Below are positions 1-9,517 of a stretch of DNA of 27,890 nucleotides, one piece after another. The stretch comes from Asterionellopsis glacialis (Eukaryota; Bacillariophyta; Plagiogrammaphyceae; Rhaphoneidales; Asterionellopsidaceae). The notes beneath the pieces were generated by a model that worked only from the letters and a program-made list of their open reading frames with translations, was not told the DNA's origin and made no database searches. Position 1 is the first letter of the stretch. Every line of letters begins with the position of its first letter. Where the stretch lies: assembly GCA_014885115.2 (NCBI GenBank), contig WKLE02001377.1, positions 1-27,890 on the forward strand, written 5' to 3'. The translations under genes were made by a program, and so were the position numbers.

Positions 1-1245
1 AGGCGTTTGAAAAGTTGTCGGAGATGGTGTTGGAGAAGTTGTGGGTGAAGGCGTTGGAGAAGTCGTTGGAGACGGTGTCGGCATCATAGCACTACCTCCG
101 AGTGCAGGTTTTTTAGTCGGAGATGGCGTCGGCATCATAGTACTACCTCTGGGTGCAAGTGTGGGTGTTGGTGTTGGGGAAGGCGTAGGAGAAGAGATCG
201 GCATCATAGTACTACCTCCGGTTGCGGGTTTTTTAGTTGGTGCAGCAGTACTACAAAAAAGGTCATCGTCAGGAATTACTACTGCTACTAGGGCATTGTT
301 CAATTCGCTATTGCTCAAGCCCTTTTTTCCCTTTGTGGGGGGGACCTTTTTTGAGCCCCTTTTCCCCCCTAAAGCTCCATTTGATCCACCTCCTTTTGTT
401 TTGATGCTCTTGACGTGTGGGTTTTTCATACTCTTTCCTTTACCATGTTCTATCAAAGAGAAGGCAGTTGTACAAGTGTAAACTTCTTCCCATTTTTCAG
501 GATCTGTGCTGCTATCGTAATCAGAATCGCAGATGTACTGAACGTTCCTACAATAAGGATGCTTCTTAGGTAAAACATACACGCCATCTACAAACATGCC
601 ATCTTTGCCGGTTTTACCCGTCTTACCAAACTGCAAACCATTCTTCTTACCTTTTTTGCCAGATTTTCCTGTACCACCACTCCCTTCCCATTGCGGATAA
701 GGACAACGGCACTCGGTATTAGGAGCAATCTCATCAGCTGCGGCATGAACCATCGTCTTATAAGCTGCTTTATATTTGTACCTTTTTAGACCTAAAAATC
801 GAGCACTTGATCGAAGAGAGGAGGTCTGGGGGTTCCTCTCTTTTTCTTTTTCATTGATCGATTCTACACCATTTTGGACAGACTTGATGGGCAATAACGA
901 CAAAGGATCCGTGGCACGATCATCATTGTTCATGCGTAAGATTCGCGGATTTGTCAAAGTTAAGATAGTAGGTTCATCTTCATGCTCTTTCTTGAGTTTG
1001 TTGTGGTCAATAAGGCGTAATAGCGAATGTTGGTTGAAAACTTCGTCTTTCGTCTTCTTTGATGATGCATCTTTCAAGAAGCTCGACAACGATCCTCCAG
1101 TACGATCTTGAATCGTGAAATTAATCGAGGCTGCTGCGAGAACAAAAGCCGAGCAAATAATCCATTTACTATTCCAAAGGATGAATCCCCATTTTGGTTT
1201 TCCAATGGTTGAATCATCAGTGTGCCTCTCGCTGCGTACTGCCAT
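1..1245 (-). CDS. PTPSPT-repeat membrane-anchored or secreted protein, 3' end beyond window
   Basis: This is an uninterrupted minus-strand frame of 415 codons from ATG at 1245-1243 to the left edge; no stop is seen, so the C-terminus is outside the window. Residues about 28-44 form a hydrophobic segment (WIICSAFVLAAAS...) after a charged N-terminus, which suggests a signal anchor or uncleaved signal. The middle has paired Cys (CRCPYP, YCRNVQYIC, VYTC, LFC) and Lys/Gly-rich stretches (KSGKKGKKNG, KGKKG). The last ~90 codons are imperfect repeats built on STMMPTPSPTKKPA followed by runs of PTPSPTTS. Pro-Thr-Ser stalks of this kind are common in diatom cell-surface or secreted proteins (family knowledge); the role here is unknown. 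CpG is frequent, unlike the transposon regions. The frame is undamaged, so I regard it as a live host gene. I cannot assign a family. Confidence 0.8.
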   Translation of the reverse strand, partial: MAVRSERHTDDSTIGKPKWGFILWNSKWIICSAFVLAAASINFTIQDRTGGSLSSFLKDASSKKTKDEVFNQHSLLRLIDHNKLKKEHEDEPTILTLTNPRILRMNNDDRATDPLSLLPIKSVQNGVESINEKEKERNPQTSSLRSSARFLGLKRYKYKAAYKTMVHAAADEIAPNTECRCPYPQWEGSGGTGKSGKKGKKNGLQFGKTGKTGKDGMFVDGVYVLPKKHPYCRNVQYICDSDYDSSTDPEKWEEVYTCTTAFSLIEHGKGKSMKNPHVKSIKTKGGGSNGALGGKRGSKKVPPTKGKKGLSNSELNNALVAVVIPDDDLFCSTAAPTKKPATGGSTMMPISSPTPSPTPTPTLAPRGSTMMPTPSPTKKPALGGSAMMPTPSPTTSPTPSPTTSPTPSPTTFQTP

Positions 1246-1530
1246 GTTGTTTCTTTTGTTGTCAACACACACACAAGAAAATTTATGCTGTGCATAATTG
1301 TTTGAGGGAAAGAAGAATCCTCTCTCTTGAAAAGTTTTACTTTCAGTAAAATTATTACGTACCAGGTACTTGGAATACACTATTCACTTGGTTTTGTTAC
1401 TCTACTTAAGGTAGTCGTAGCCGCACTGGCCGGCCTTTTTTCTTCTACAGAGCTTCTACGTATTTAGTATCGAACAAGATCCTTGCACTATAGACTATTT
1501 CAGGTACCTGGCATAGGTACGCTAGACATT
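1246..1530. other. Upstream region of the PTPSPT gene
   Basis: This gene-free stretch should hold the promoter of the minus-strand gene. It contains a short CA run near 1266-1275 and several GGTAC-centred small palindromes, for example CAGGTACCTG at 1501-1510, with related ACCAGGTAC words near 1361 and 1604. No clear TATA box is visible. Any regulatory role is inference. Confidence 0.3.
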
Positions 1531-1536
1531 GTGCTA

Positions 1537-1581
1537 GTGTTCTCGTCTGTTCTTGATGACGTAAGTTGTTTTTAGACAGAC
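1537..1581 (+). repeat. 45-bp direct repeat, copy 1 (contains TGACGTAA)
   Basis: This 45-bp segment recurs at 2306-2350 in the same orientation with about 5 mismatches. Both copies contain CTTGATGACGTAAGTTG followed by AGACAGAC. Copy 1 leads into a palindromic GTACCTGTACCAGGTAC-type segment and then the 29-bp repeat at 1608-1636. Confidence 0.75.
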
Positions 1582-1607
1582 ACCGACAATGGAAGTACCT
1601 GTACCAG

Positions 1608-1636
1608 GTACGAGCTCCGACTAGCGCAGACTCTGA
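1608..1636 (+). repeat. 29-bp dispersed repeat, copy A (poly-C flanked)
   Basis: The core is CTCCGACTAGCGCAGACTCT. The 29 bases recur perfectly as the inverse complement at 2224-2252, and 24 of them recur with one mismatch at 27647-27670. In all three copies the ...ACTCTG end is followed by a C-run. Reading frames through it give RVCASRSS or PTSADSDPP-like peptides in short ORFs, which are artefacts of the repeat. Confidence 0.85.
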
Positions 1637-2223
1637 CCCCCCCCCCTCTCAGCTCTTGAAGGATCTTGGCTGGATCACGCGCACATCTTCGCGGAAAGTT
1701 GCTGTCCTCTACTGTGGTAACAATGACGTTCACTTTACCGCTGGCCGCCGGCTCATTCTTTCCTAAGACAACAATTTTCTTTCCGTTCCTAAGATGACAA
1801 TCTTCGTAGGACAATAAGTCACTAGTGGGATGTATTTAGTGTGACTTTTTATATATGTAATTGGTTGATTGTTGATTATCATTGATCTGGAACATTCCCA
1901 TAGTGTTGCTACGTGATGTGATGTTCTATCTCGCCCAACACTCTTGCAAAGGCTTAAATCTGCATTTCTGTTGATGTTTGGTAGTCTTGCTGACCATAAT
2001 TGTATCCGTCCCTTCTAAGATGACAATAAGCGATCTATTCTAAGGCAGATTGTTAGGTTTTTGGCCATGGCGGCGGTGCCATTTGGTCGATCAGTTTGAA
2101 TTTCCTGATTTTCCCGCCGTAGAATACTGTCACTTTGACATTTGAAAATAGGTCATGAGCTCACTTTTGTGTGGAGTTTCTCGCGTAAAATTTTTTTTGT
2201 TGAAATGCACGAGAAGGGGGGGA

Positions 2224-2252
2224 TCAGAGTCTGCGCTAGTCGGAGCTCGTAC
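2224..2252 (-). repeat. 29-bp dispersed repeat, copy B (inverted)
   Basis: This is a perfect inverse complement of 1608-1636, with a G-run on its left (the complement of the C-run). About 590 bp separate copies A and B, so they could be terminal inverted repeats of a small element, but no target duplication was recognised. Confidence 0.85.
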
Positions 2253-2305
2253 ACTGAAACATTTCATGCACATGTCACATGTAAGGAAAACATTGTACTG
2301 TACCA

Positions 2306-2366
2306 GTGTTCTCTTCTGTCCTTGATGACGTAAGTTGCCTGTAGACAGACAACTTACGTCATCAAG
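2306..2366. repeat. Direct repeat copy 2 ending in a 17-bp palindrome with TGACGTAA arms
   Basis: 2306-2350 repeats 1537-1581. Here the segment is extended into a perfect inverted repeat: CTTGATGACGTAAGTTG at 2321-2337 and its exact complement at 2350-2366, with a 12-nt spacer. The TGACGT/ACGTCA cores are bZIP-type (CRE-like) words; whether they are bound is unknown. Confidence 0.75.
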
Positions 2367-2597
2367 AAAATTATAAGAACAGTACTTGTGAATTTCACAG
2401 GTGGTAGAACAGCTTACATTCACTCCCCAGCATATACCTGAAATTTCAACCCCCTCAAGAAAGATTTTCCGTGCTTTCATCTAGAATTTTTTTTTAATTT
2501 TCTCGTTTTAGACCCCAACACACTGGGAATGATCCATTTCATCCCGTTCTTTGGTCAGAAGTGAGTACCAAACCTTTTACTAGTAACATATTTTAGT

Positions 2598-2750
2598 TAT
2601 AATCTGGGCCAACCTTGCAGATGCGGTTCTTAGTTCGTTCAACTTTCCCCCAAAAAACACTAAAAATGATAAAATCATCACAAAATTTATGTTCATATGC
2701 TCTAAGTTACATTATGAAGGACCGCATCTGCAATGTTGGGCCAGAATATA
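2598..2750. repeat. MITE-like or foldback hairpin
   Basis: The 33-bp arms at 2598-2630 and 2718-2750 are inverse complements at about 29 of 33 positions (shared core TTGCAGATGCGG), with an 87-bp AT-rich centre. The size fits a small non-autonomous inverted-repeat element or a long hairpin transcript. No transposase lies inside it. Confidence 0.65.
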
Positions 2751-3172
2751 TTAGTTTATGTTCCTATCTAATGGTTGTGTATGGGAAAAATTAGTTAAAA
2801 TGAAAGTCTGAGGTGTCAAAATTGACATCGTTGTGAGTCTTGTAAAGAGTAATTTTTGATGAATCTTTTGTGTAGCCTTTGGTAGTTCAATTCGTAAAAT
2901 TCCCTTTTCCTTCTTACAAATCCAGGCAGTATGGAACAAAATCCTGTAGAAATAGCATAGAAATTACTTATGTGGCAGTAAGCCAATCTACTACCTTAAG
3001 ACCCAATTTTAGACCCATAACCCATTTTTATAGTTTTCCGAACTTTATTTTAGGAAACTTTTAGCCACAAATATTCCACAAATATTCCCACAAAATGTCA
3101 ATGAAAATACATTGAGGTGTTTTCTCCATCTGACAGAGAACATAGGTGTGGTCCAGGCTGGTCCAGCCTATT

Positions 3173-3237
3173 AGTTAGCTAAAAAAAAGTCCAGAATGCA
3201 CTTTCAAAAGTGCATTTCAGACTTTATATTGCTAACT
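3173..3237. repeat. Imperfect long palindrome upstream of the IS630-like transposase
   Basis: The left arm 3173-3204 and right arm 3207-3237 pair around a CA centre. The inner 10 bp (AATGCACTTT / AAAGTGCATT) are perfect; the outer parts (AGTTAGC ... GCTAACT) pair with a few mismatches and one bulge. It lies just before the transposase start and could be part of the transposon end. I found no matching right end. Confidence 0.65.
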
Positions 3238-3250
3238 TAGAGTGCCAATA

Positions 3251-4285
3251 ATGGTTAATTCTCAAGATTTTTGCTGGAGGATTGTCAGTTTGATGCATGT
3301 CTACAATTTGGACCTCAAGTTTCTGACTGGCTTGTTTGGTTCCAAGAAACAAATTGTGCTCCAATAGTATAGCCTCTTTGTCAAAGATGGTGTGGTAGAT
3401 AATGGGAAACACAGAAAGCCCACATCCAGGGGGTGGCCCCATGATGTCCTGGACCAAGTGAGCACCTACTGCCAAGAGCATCTGACATTCTATTTGGAGG
3501 AGTTAATGAAGTTCTTGGAGACTATGTTTCCAGATCTCCCAAATGTATCCCTCCCAACAATCTGCTATGCTCTCAATTTCAATTTACAGCTTACAAGGAA
3601 GATACTAACTAAGCCTGCTTGTGAAGCCGCTCCTAAGGAGATTTGTTTGTATCATACAAAACTAAAAGCTATTTACCACTATCCAGCTCAGCTGGTTTTT
3701 GTTGATGAGACATCCAAAGATGGAGGTCATGCTTACCAAAGATACGCAAGGTCCAAGAAGGGTACAAAGGCAGTTGTGAAGCTCCCTTTTTCTAGAGAAA
3801 AGAGGGTCAGTGTTATTGCTGCCCTCAATGTGGAAGGGTTCATGGCCTGGGAGTCCATGCATGGGACTTTTACAAGGTAGAAGTTTCATGATGCATTTGC
3901 TTGGAAGGTAATCCCATGGTTGAACCCCTGGCCATTGCACAATTCCATTGTCATCATGAATAATGCCAAAATTCACATGTATCCTGAGCTAGAAGCACCA
4001 ATCTACCAGACTGGTGCCAGACTTCTGTTTCTTCCTCCTTACACACTGCAACCAAATCCAATTGAAGTTTGCTTTGGGCAGCGGAAGTGATGGATTTAAA
4101 AAAAAGCCAACCTGGTCTTCCCACTCAACCCTGAGGCAGTATTACAGATTGCCATGAGGCAATGCACAAGATCTATGCTAGGTACAGTTGAAGAATACTC
4201 ACGTTGTGGCTATGGAATAGGTGGACTAGATGATAATGTATTTGATTGCCTTTGCAATCCTAATAGTGATAATTCAATAATTAAA
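3251..4285 (+). pseudogene. IS630/Tc1-like (DD34E) transposase, decayed
   Basis: A single frame runs from ATG 3251 without frameshifts but with four in-frame stops: TAG 3365, TAG 3878, TGA 4088 and TAA 4097. The DDE_3-type catalytic core is clear. The first Asp is in VFVDET (codon 3704). The second motif reads VIMNNAKIH, with Asn (codon 3959) where the family has Asp. The third is FLPPYTLQPNPIEVCF, with Glu at 4064, 34 residues after the second position (the IS630/Tc1 DD34E spacing). The segment before the core matches the expected N-terminal DNA-binding part, but I could not mark a helix-turn-helix confidently. The C-terminal reading (SRCGYGIGGLD) continues to about 4285; the true end is uncertain. 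The element is inactive. It converges on the minus-strand ORF ending at 4302. Confidence 0.85.
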
Positions 4286-4301
4286 ATCAAACTTTCCTAC
4301 A

Positions 4302-5021
4302 TCAGTCTATGTGATAAACATCATTCATGTCTGTTCCTGGTGCAAGCTCTGGGTGTTGGTAGTCATTGTAAATTCCTTGATGGAACAAGTCCTGTTGAGG
4401 TAAGCCAAGGGCTGCATGAAGAGATGCAATTTCCACACAAACTCTCAGCATTGTGCCAGTCAATTCCAACCTTATAGGTTGCATGAGACTGTTGCAAACC
4501 TCAGCAGCCTGAGCATCTTCATGGTCTAGCTCAGTCCTGGCTTCATCCAACTGGGCAGCTTGGTGAGTTGTTGCATCATTTGGTATTTGAACTTCTGTTC
4601 CTTCCTGTAACCGGGCATTGTGAACAGCCAAATGATGTCCCTGAATTGGCCCCAATTGTAAATTGTTGTTTGCTACATGCTGCTCTAACCTTATTCTCTC
4701 TATTTCAATTGCAGTAGCGGTGGCTCTTCAGAGTTGTCCTGTGGTTTGTGACTGATGGCTTCTCAGGTGATAAATAAAGAACTCAAAAATTGTCTCATTC
4801 ACTGCCGTCAAGTTTGCAGTATTCCAGGTGGTCATGTCCAAAGCTGTTATCTTGGACCACCAGCATTGCAGCTGCTCTTCAAAGTTTTCTGTGGTGATCT
4901 CCTGGTATTGAAACTGAGTTGAATTCTTGGACCACTTAAAATAGATTGCAAAGATATCCAGAAGTGGAGTAGCTTGTTGTCATCCCTCTTCTGCTTGTTG
5001 TTGCCCTGTCAGTGTTTACAT
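4302..5021 (-). pseudogene. Unrecognised partner ORF of the IS630-like element, decayed
   Basis: A minus-strand frame of 240 codons including the terminal TGA runs from ATG 5021-5019 to the TGA at 4304-4302. It is broken by TAA at 5018-5016, TGA at 4982-4980 and TGA at 4730-4728, with no frameshift. Between the stops it reads like a real protein: a Trp-rich N-terminal half (YFKWSKNS, LQCWWSKITAL, TANLTAVNETIF) and a Gln/His/Ala-rich C-terminal half (AIEIERIRLEQHVANNN, HHLAVHNARLQ, HQAAQLDEARTELDHEDAQ) that may be helical. The open part alone (4655-4302) is 117 codons. It is tail to tail with the transposase, about 17 bp apart, which suggests both belong to one transposon. No family recognised; function unknown. 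Confidence 0.55.
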
Positions 5022-6076
5022 TTTTGCCCTGAAGCTTATTTAGCCTTCATTAAGTTTATATGTTAATACCAATTTCTCTCCACCTCTTGGATTCTCTTCC
5101 CAAGTGCCTTTCTTGATTGTTCAGCTGGCCTTTAGAGGTTTGTTTTCCAGAAGAGGTCCAGCAACATTGTTTCTGGGAATGATATTGTGTTGGAACAAAA
5201 AAGTCACTTGCAAGCAAAATAGAATGCAAAAACTGGATTTTATTTTTTTAGTAAGTCATAAATATGGGTTTTATGGGGTTCAAAAGAAAATTTTAGTCCA
5301 AAATATTTGTGGGCAAAATTCTTGAAAGTCACAATAGTTGACCTCTTCAAAAATATGGCTGGGTGTTCCAAGGACCATGTTGAAACCTCTACATAAAAAA
5401 ATTTAACCCAGATCTGATTATATATCACATGGATTGACATCAGATTTTTCCTTCCCGGACTCCCAATGTTCCCCCCCAACCAGATCAACAAACAGATGAA
5501 AAGAAATTCCTTTTCCAATCAACTCATCCCCCCAATCACCCATTTGATGAACTATTCCTTTGATTTACCCTTTTCCACATGTTAATTTACTTTTTATATT
5601 ACAATTGGTATAATGTTATTAGCACTGTTACCACTTTCTCCATTTGTTTATTGTTTTTAGATTAATTTTAAATTTCAATTTTGTTAAGATTTAGCAATCA
5701 ATGCCAATCCACACCATGGACATATTCTGCACCATCAACATGGAAACATTCCCGTCAATAATACTTGTATGATTACTGTAACCCTAATTTCAATCTTATG
5801 TTGCACCCCTTCTTAAATCATGTACTCACCCCTATTTCTCTGTCTTAACTCTATCATTTTTCAATGGAATATGCTCCCATATATTTTTTCAAATTTGATG
5901 ACTCTCCTCCTCTTGATGTTGGTACTTTCTCCTGCATTGTTTATGCTTTGTCCATTTATATTCTTGCTTGGAACAAAGCATGAACCATATCTCAAGGCAC
6001 TTATGCTACTTTGAAGTTCTGTTGGGGTCTGTTGGATATATCAATGTTCGCGCTTTGTCCCACTATTCATCATACC
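5022..6076. other. No recognised gene
   Basis: AT-rich sequence with only short, compositionally biased ORFs on either strand. A 33-bp segment at 5410-5442 recurs inverted at 20560-20592 with 3 mismatches. The right end of the IS630-like element is presumably near 5.0-5.2 kb, but no terminal repeat was identified. Confidence 0.5.
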
Positions 6077-6275
6077 GGAACAAAGCACAAATCATTGTTT
6101 CATTGCCACACATTTAGGTTGTCAGAAAAGCACCCACCATTTGTCACAGTGGAACAAAGCACAAACCATCATTTTGTTGCCACACATTTCAGTTGTCAGA
6201 AAAGCACCCACCATACATTACACTGGAACAAAGCACAAACCATCATTGTGTTACCAAACATTTTGGTTGTCAGAA
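6077..6275. repeat. 74-bp tandem repeat, about 2.7 copies
   Basis: Units start with GGAACAAAGCACAAA at 6077, 6151 and 6225, giving 74-bp spacing; the third copy is cut after about 51 bp. A degenerate start (GGAACAAAGCATGAACC) lies near 5970. 74 is not a multiple of 3, so the repeat does not encode a repeating peptide. Confidence 0.85.
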
Positions 6276-6926
6276 CATGTTGAAGTATCATCTTTGTCCT
6301 GACACTGTTTTTCTTTTTGTGGTTTTGTAGAAACAAAAATTTCATTTTTCCTCATTTTTGTTCTCATAATTTTGGATTTCATCAATCCATGTCATCCAAG
6401 TAGCTATAACATGGTCATGTCCAAATGTACAAAGTTGTATTCATGTCGTGGTTGCTCTTCTGGTGACTTATGTTATGTCACAAGTATGAAGCAGTCCTAT
6501 TGATGTCATCCTTGTGAAAGACATCAACAGTCTGGTACATGGCAACATCTTCATTCAAAGCTTTTCCAACAAAGTAATAAGTCTCAAAACATGTCAAACA
6601 ATCATCAAACTAAGATTCAAACTCATTCTAAAAAAAACCAAATATCAATTGAATTCAGTATGCAATGATGAAAACACTCCCACCAATTTCTACTCTTTGC
6701 AATCCAACTGCAGCAAAAGGACAGACTTGATGAACATTGCTTGCAACAAAGATAATAACAACATTGAAGATCATTCCACTGCTTCTCATTCCACTCAATC
6801 AAAGGCTAATAGATCAAAATCTTTGAAGCACAAGCATATGTGATTAGACAACATAATTGAAATTGACCTTAGCTCTTCCTCCGACAATGACATTGATAAC
6901 CAGTATAATATATTGCCTGAAGTACA
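6276..6926. other. No recognised gene; one Lys/Asn/Ser-rich ORF
   Basis: A plus-strand ORF of 109 codons at 6514-6843 is rich in Lys, Asn and Ser (for example DNNNIEDHSTASHSTQSK) and matches no family I recognise. It could be a remnant of the retroelement whose LTR follows, but nothing links it to the gag or pol seen elsewhere in the window. Confidence 0.35.
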
Positions 6927-6931
6927 CTCCC

Positions 6932-7076
6932 TGTAGGACACTCTTGAGGATGGATGATTGATGTGTGGGCAAGCAGACAGACTCACAAATTTACCGTTTA
7001 CTAATATTTCCTGAATCTTTTACTTCTTACTAAATTGCCGGATCTTCTCTGGAGTAAACTAAGCTCATAATTTTCA
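6932..7076 (+). repeat. Short LTR, copy 1 (solo or truncated)
   Basis: A 145-bp segment bounded by TG (6932) and CA (7075-7076) repeats at 27504-27644. Shared words include GGACACTCTTGAGGA, ATTTCCTG, TTGCCGGATCTTCTC / TTGCCAGATCTTCTC and AAACTAAGCTCATAATTT. The second copy directly follows the gypsy-like pol remnant, so this family is its LTR. No gypsy coding sequence precedes copy 1, and no target duplication was seen. Exact ends are inferred. Confidence 0.6.
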
Positions 7077-7332
7077 TCACCAAATAAAAGTCTTCTTTTC
7101 TTTTGTGTGTTGATTGTCTGATTGTTGTGTTGTACCACCGTCGACACTAGCGGCATAGGGCATAGTAACATTACTCCCTCTTTCAGAGGATTCTAACTCA
7201 AAAATATGAAGACCTTCTACTCCTCCAATGAGTTTCAGAACTCTTTCACTGACATGAGAAAGAGGACCCAGTACAACTGTACATACCCAAAACCACTATA
7301 CGTATACAACAGTATATGTCACTGTACCCAAG

Positions 7333-9383
7333 ATGATTATGCTTGTTGGTAGAGGAACAGGAGGTCGAGGATGCGGCAATGGCCGAGGAGAATGCTCTAG
7401 TGTGATATCGACAGTGAGATCTGAGCAGCACAATGATGACGGCTCTAATCCCTCATCTGCGAACGGAACGTCGGGACAACCAACGTCTCACCAGGAATCC
7501 AATGAGTGGTCCTTAATTGGAAAAAACAACAAAATCATCCAAAACTTCGGAACAGAGAAATCAACCAGGTACAAACTTTGTATTCAGATTCATATGAATC
7601 TACCAGCATATGAAAATCAAACAAATTTTGTCAATGTCCCACATCATCAGAAAATTTTCTGCACTGAACTCTTTAAACTTGACTCTTCTATGAATATTTT
7701 AAAATGGGAGGAGGAAGAAAAGAAGATGACGTCCAAAACAAATCCAATCACCACCATCAACCAACTACCTACTGACAAAAAGTCACTTTTAGACTGGATT
7801 GCAGGAACCACTGCTTCAACCAACCAAAATAACAAACAATCTCTTAAGTTTTTTATGTACATCAAGACTTCGATCGTGTACTCGGAACTACAAAAAATTC
7901 TCAAACCCTGACTGGATGCACATCATCATCACATGTTTGCCACTAAACTGTCAACCACAAATAATTGTCTTTTAGCATGAGTGAAGGACAGCCATCCGGG
8001 CTGGACAAGACTTGATGACCTTCAATCAAAACTACAGGAATTAATTGTTCGAAACTCAGACAAATATGTCAGCTGCAAATTAGATTTACGTCCTTGCAGA
8101 ATCCGCATTGGAAAAGGACCAAACGCGCTATTTATTTGGGCAATTGGCATTACATGCAGCCTAAGCAATGTCCAGGGTTACACCCAAGCAATCCTCAAAG
8201 GCTTATCGACTCTGGATCAAGTCCCGGACAGCTTAAAACATGTCCAGATTATTCCATTTAATCCAATTCTAGGTATCGTATCGAATACGGAGCTCGGGAT
8301 CATGACAACCTTATGACACAGCTCAGGAAAAAGTCAATCATTGGATTTGTGGATATCACGACTCCTCATCCAATCAAAGAAATGGACAAATACGCTGAAA
8401 CATGAGCAATGTATACCTTGCAGGAATATCTATTATCCCAAACAACAAAAAGCTCACAGAAATTATTTCACTTAGTTGAAAGCAGAGGAAAAAACGGTTA
8501 TCTAGTTATTTACAAGGAACACCTGCAAGCAACAATCGAGGAATTCTTTCACAACCTTCGGACTACCATGGAAAATACATTCCAACCCAAATTTTTCAAC
8601 AATTACTTTACAGCAATCCAAAGCCATCTAGAAAAAATTGATCTTACAGATGATAATTCAGCAATATCAACATTCAGTGCAGCCGAATCCTATTATCAGA
8701 GCATCAAGTCTCATGGAGTGTCCTTCACTCCTGATACAAAAGCAACAAATTCAACAGCATCCAGTACCCAATCTGGCACCTACACACCATGCAAACGTGT
8801 TCAGTCCATATCCTTGGGATATGGAGATGATGTATCATCTCTGGGGTCTTCATCAGCCCCATTGAGAAATACATGGGGAAAAACCCCAAACGTAGGCACC
8901 ACATCACAAATAAACTCGCCAATCGATGACAATGCATCCATTGTTATGTTGAAGTCTGAAGTCCAGGGATGGTTTGAAGAATTGAAAAATGAATCAAAGA
9001 CAGAATGGGAACAAAGTCTACAAAAGTTCAACACGTTAAACGACAAACTCGCAGAAGTTACCAAAAACAATGCTAAATTACAACAAACTCTAGATGTCAT
9101 AAAAGACAACCACAAACAAGCTTTAGAAGACCAACGTTCTCTCTTTGAAGACCTCATTAGAAGTAACCTTAAAGAATTTGTAAATCAGACAGTGAATCAA
9201 CAATTCCAACAACTACATCAAGCACAGCTTCCTAAATCTCCCCTCTGCAAACAACAAAAAACCAACCCTTCTCATGAGAACCCTAGCAGTCCAGATAGCT
9301 CTATAATTCAAGAAATCGAAACGACCTGCAATCCCAAAACGTCCCCTAGGAGTCCCCGACCTATGACGGGGATGCCACTCTAG
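7333..9383 (+). pseudogene. Non-LTR retrotransposon ORF1 (RNA-binding / coiled-coil protein), decayed
   Basis: This is about 683 codons from ATG 7333 to TAG 9381. It is broken by TGA 7909 and TGA 7978, a frameshift between 8259 and 8314, and TGA 8403. The longest open piece is 8409-9383. The N-terminus has a short Gly/Arg tract (GRGTGGRGCGNGRGE) of nucleic-acid-binding type. The middle (LQSKLQELIVRNSDKYVSC..., about 7981-8316) reads as a folded domain I do not recognise. The C-terminal third (8945-9215) is a strong predicted coiled coil (WFEELKNESKTEWEQSL, LNDKLAEVTKNNAKLQQTLD) followed by a Pro/Ser tail. No gag-type zinc knuckle is visible. Position before an EEP/RT ORF is the main evidence that it is ORF1. 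Confidence 0.7.
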
Positions 9384-9517
9384 TCCATTCTCGAGAGAAC
9401 CCCCGACATCACAACACAATCACACAAAGAACCAATCATAAGAAATTCATACAACACCTCAATACCTATCAAGACACATCATATTCACAACCTCACAAAG
9501 AACATAACACAACAGCA

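Noticed and set aside
41..481. Plus-strand 146-codon ORF with GVGEGVGE repeats
   Set aside because: It is the antisense of the PTPSPT repeats of the minus-strand gene, whose frame is much longer and has coherent protein features.
776..1297. Plus-strand ORFs of 111 and 60 codons
   Set aside because: They are antisense to the intact N-terminal half of the minus-strand gene, with no independent support.
1566..2480. Short ORFs sharing RVCASRSS or PTSADSD peptides
   Set aside because: The shared peptides come from translating the dispersed 29-bp repeat in several frames; flanking sequence is not coding-like.
5104..6014. Several 60-92-codon ORFs on both strands
   Set aside because: AT-rich compositional ORFs without domain-like text or neighbours that support them.
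6011..6283. 90-codon ORF across the tandem repeat
   Set aside because: The 74-bp unit is not a multiple of three, so the frame changes in every unit.
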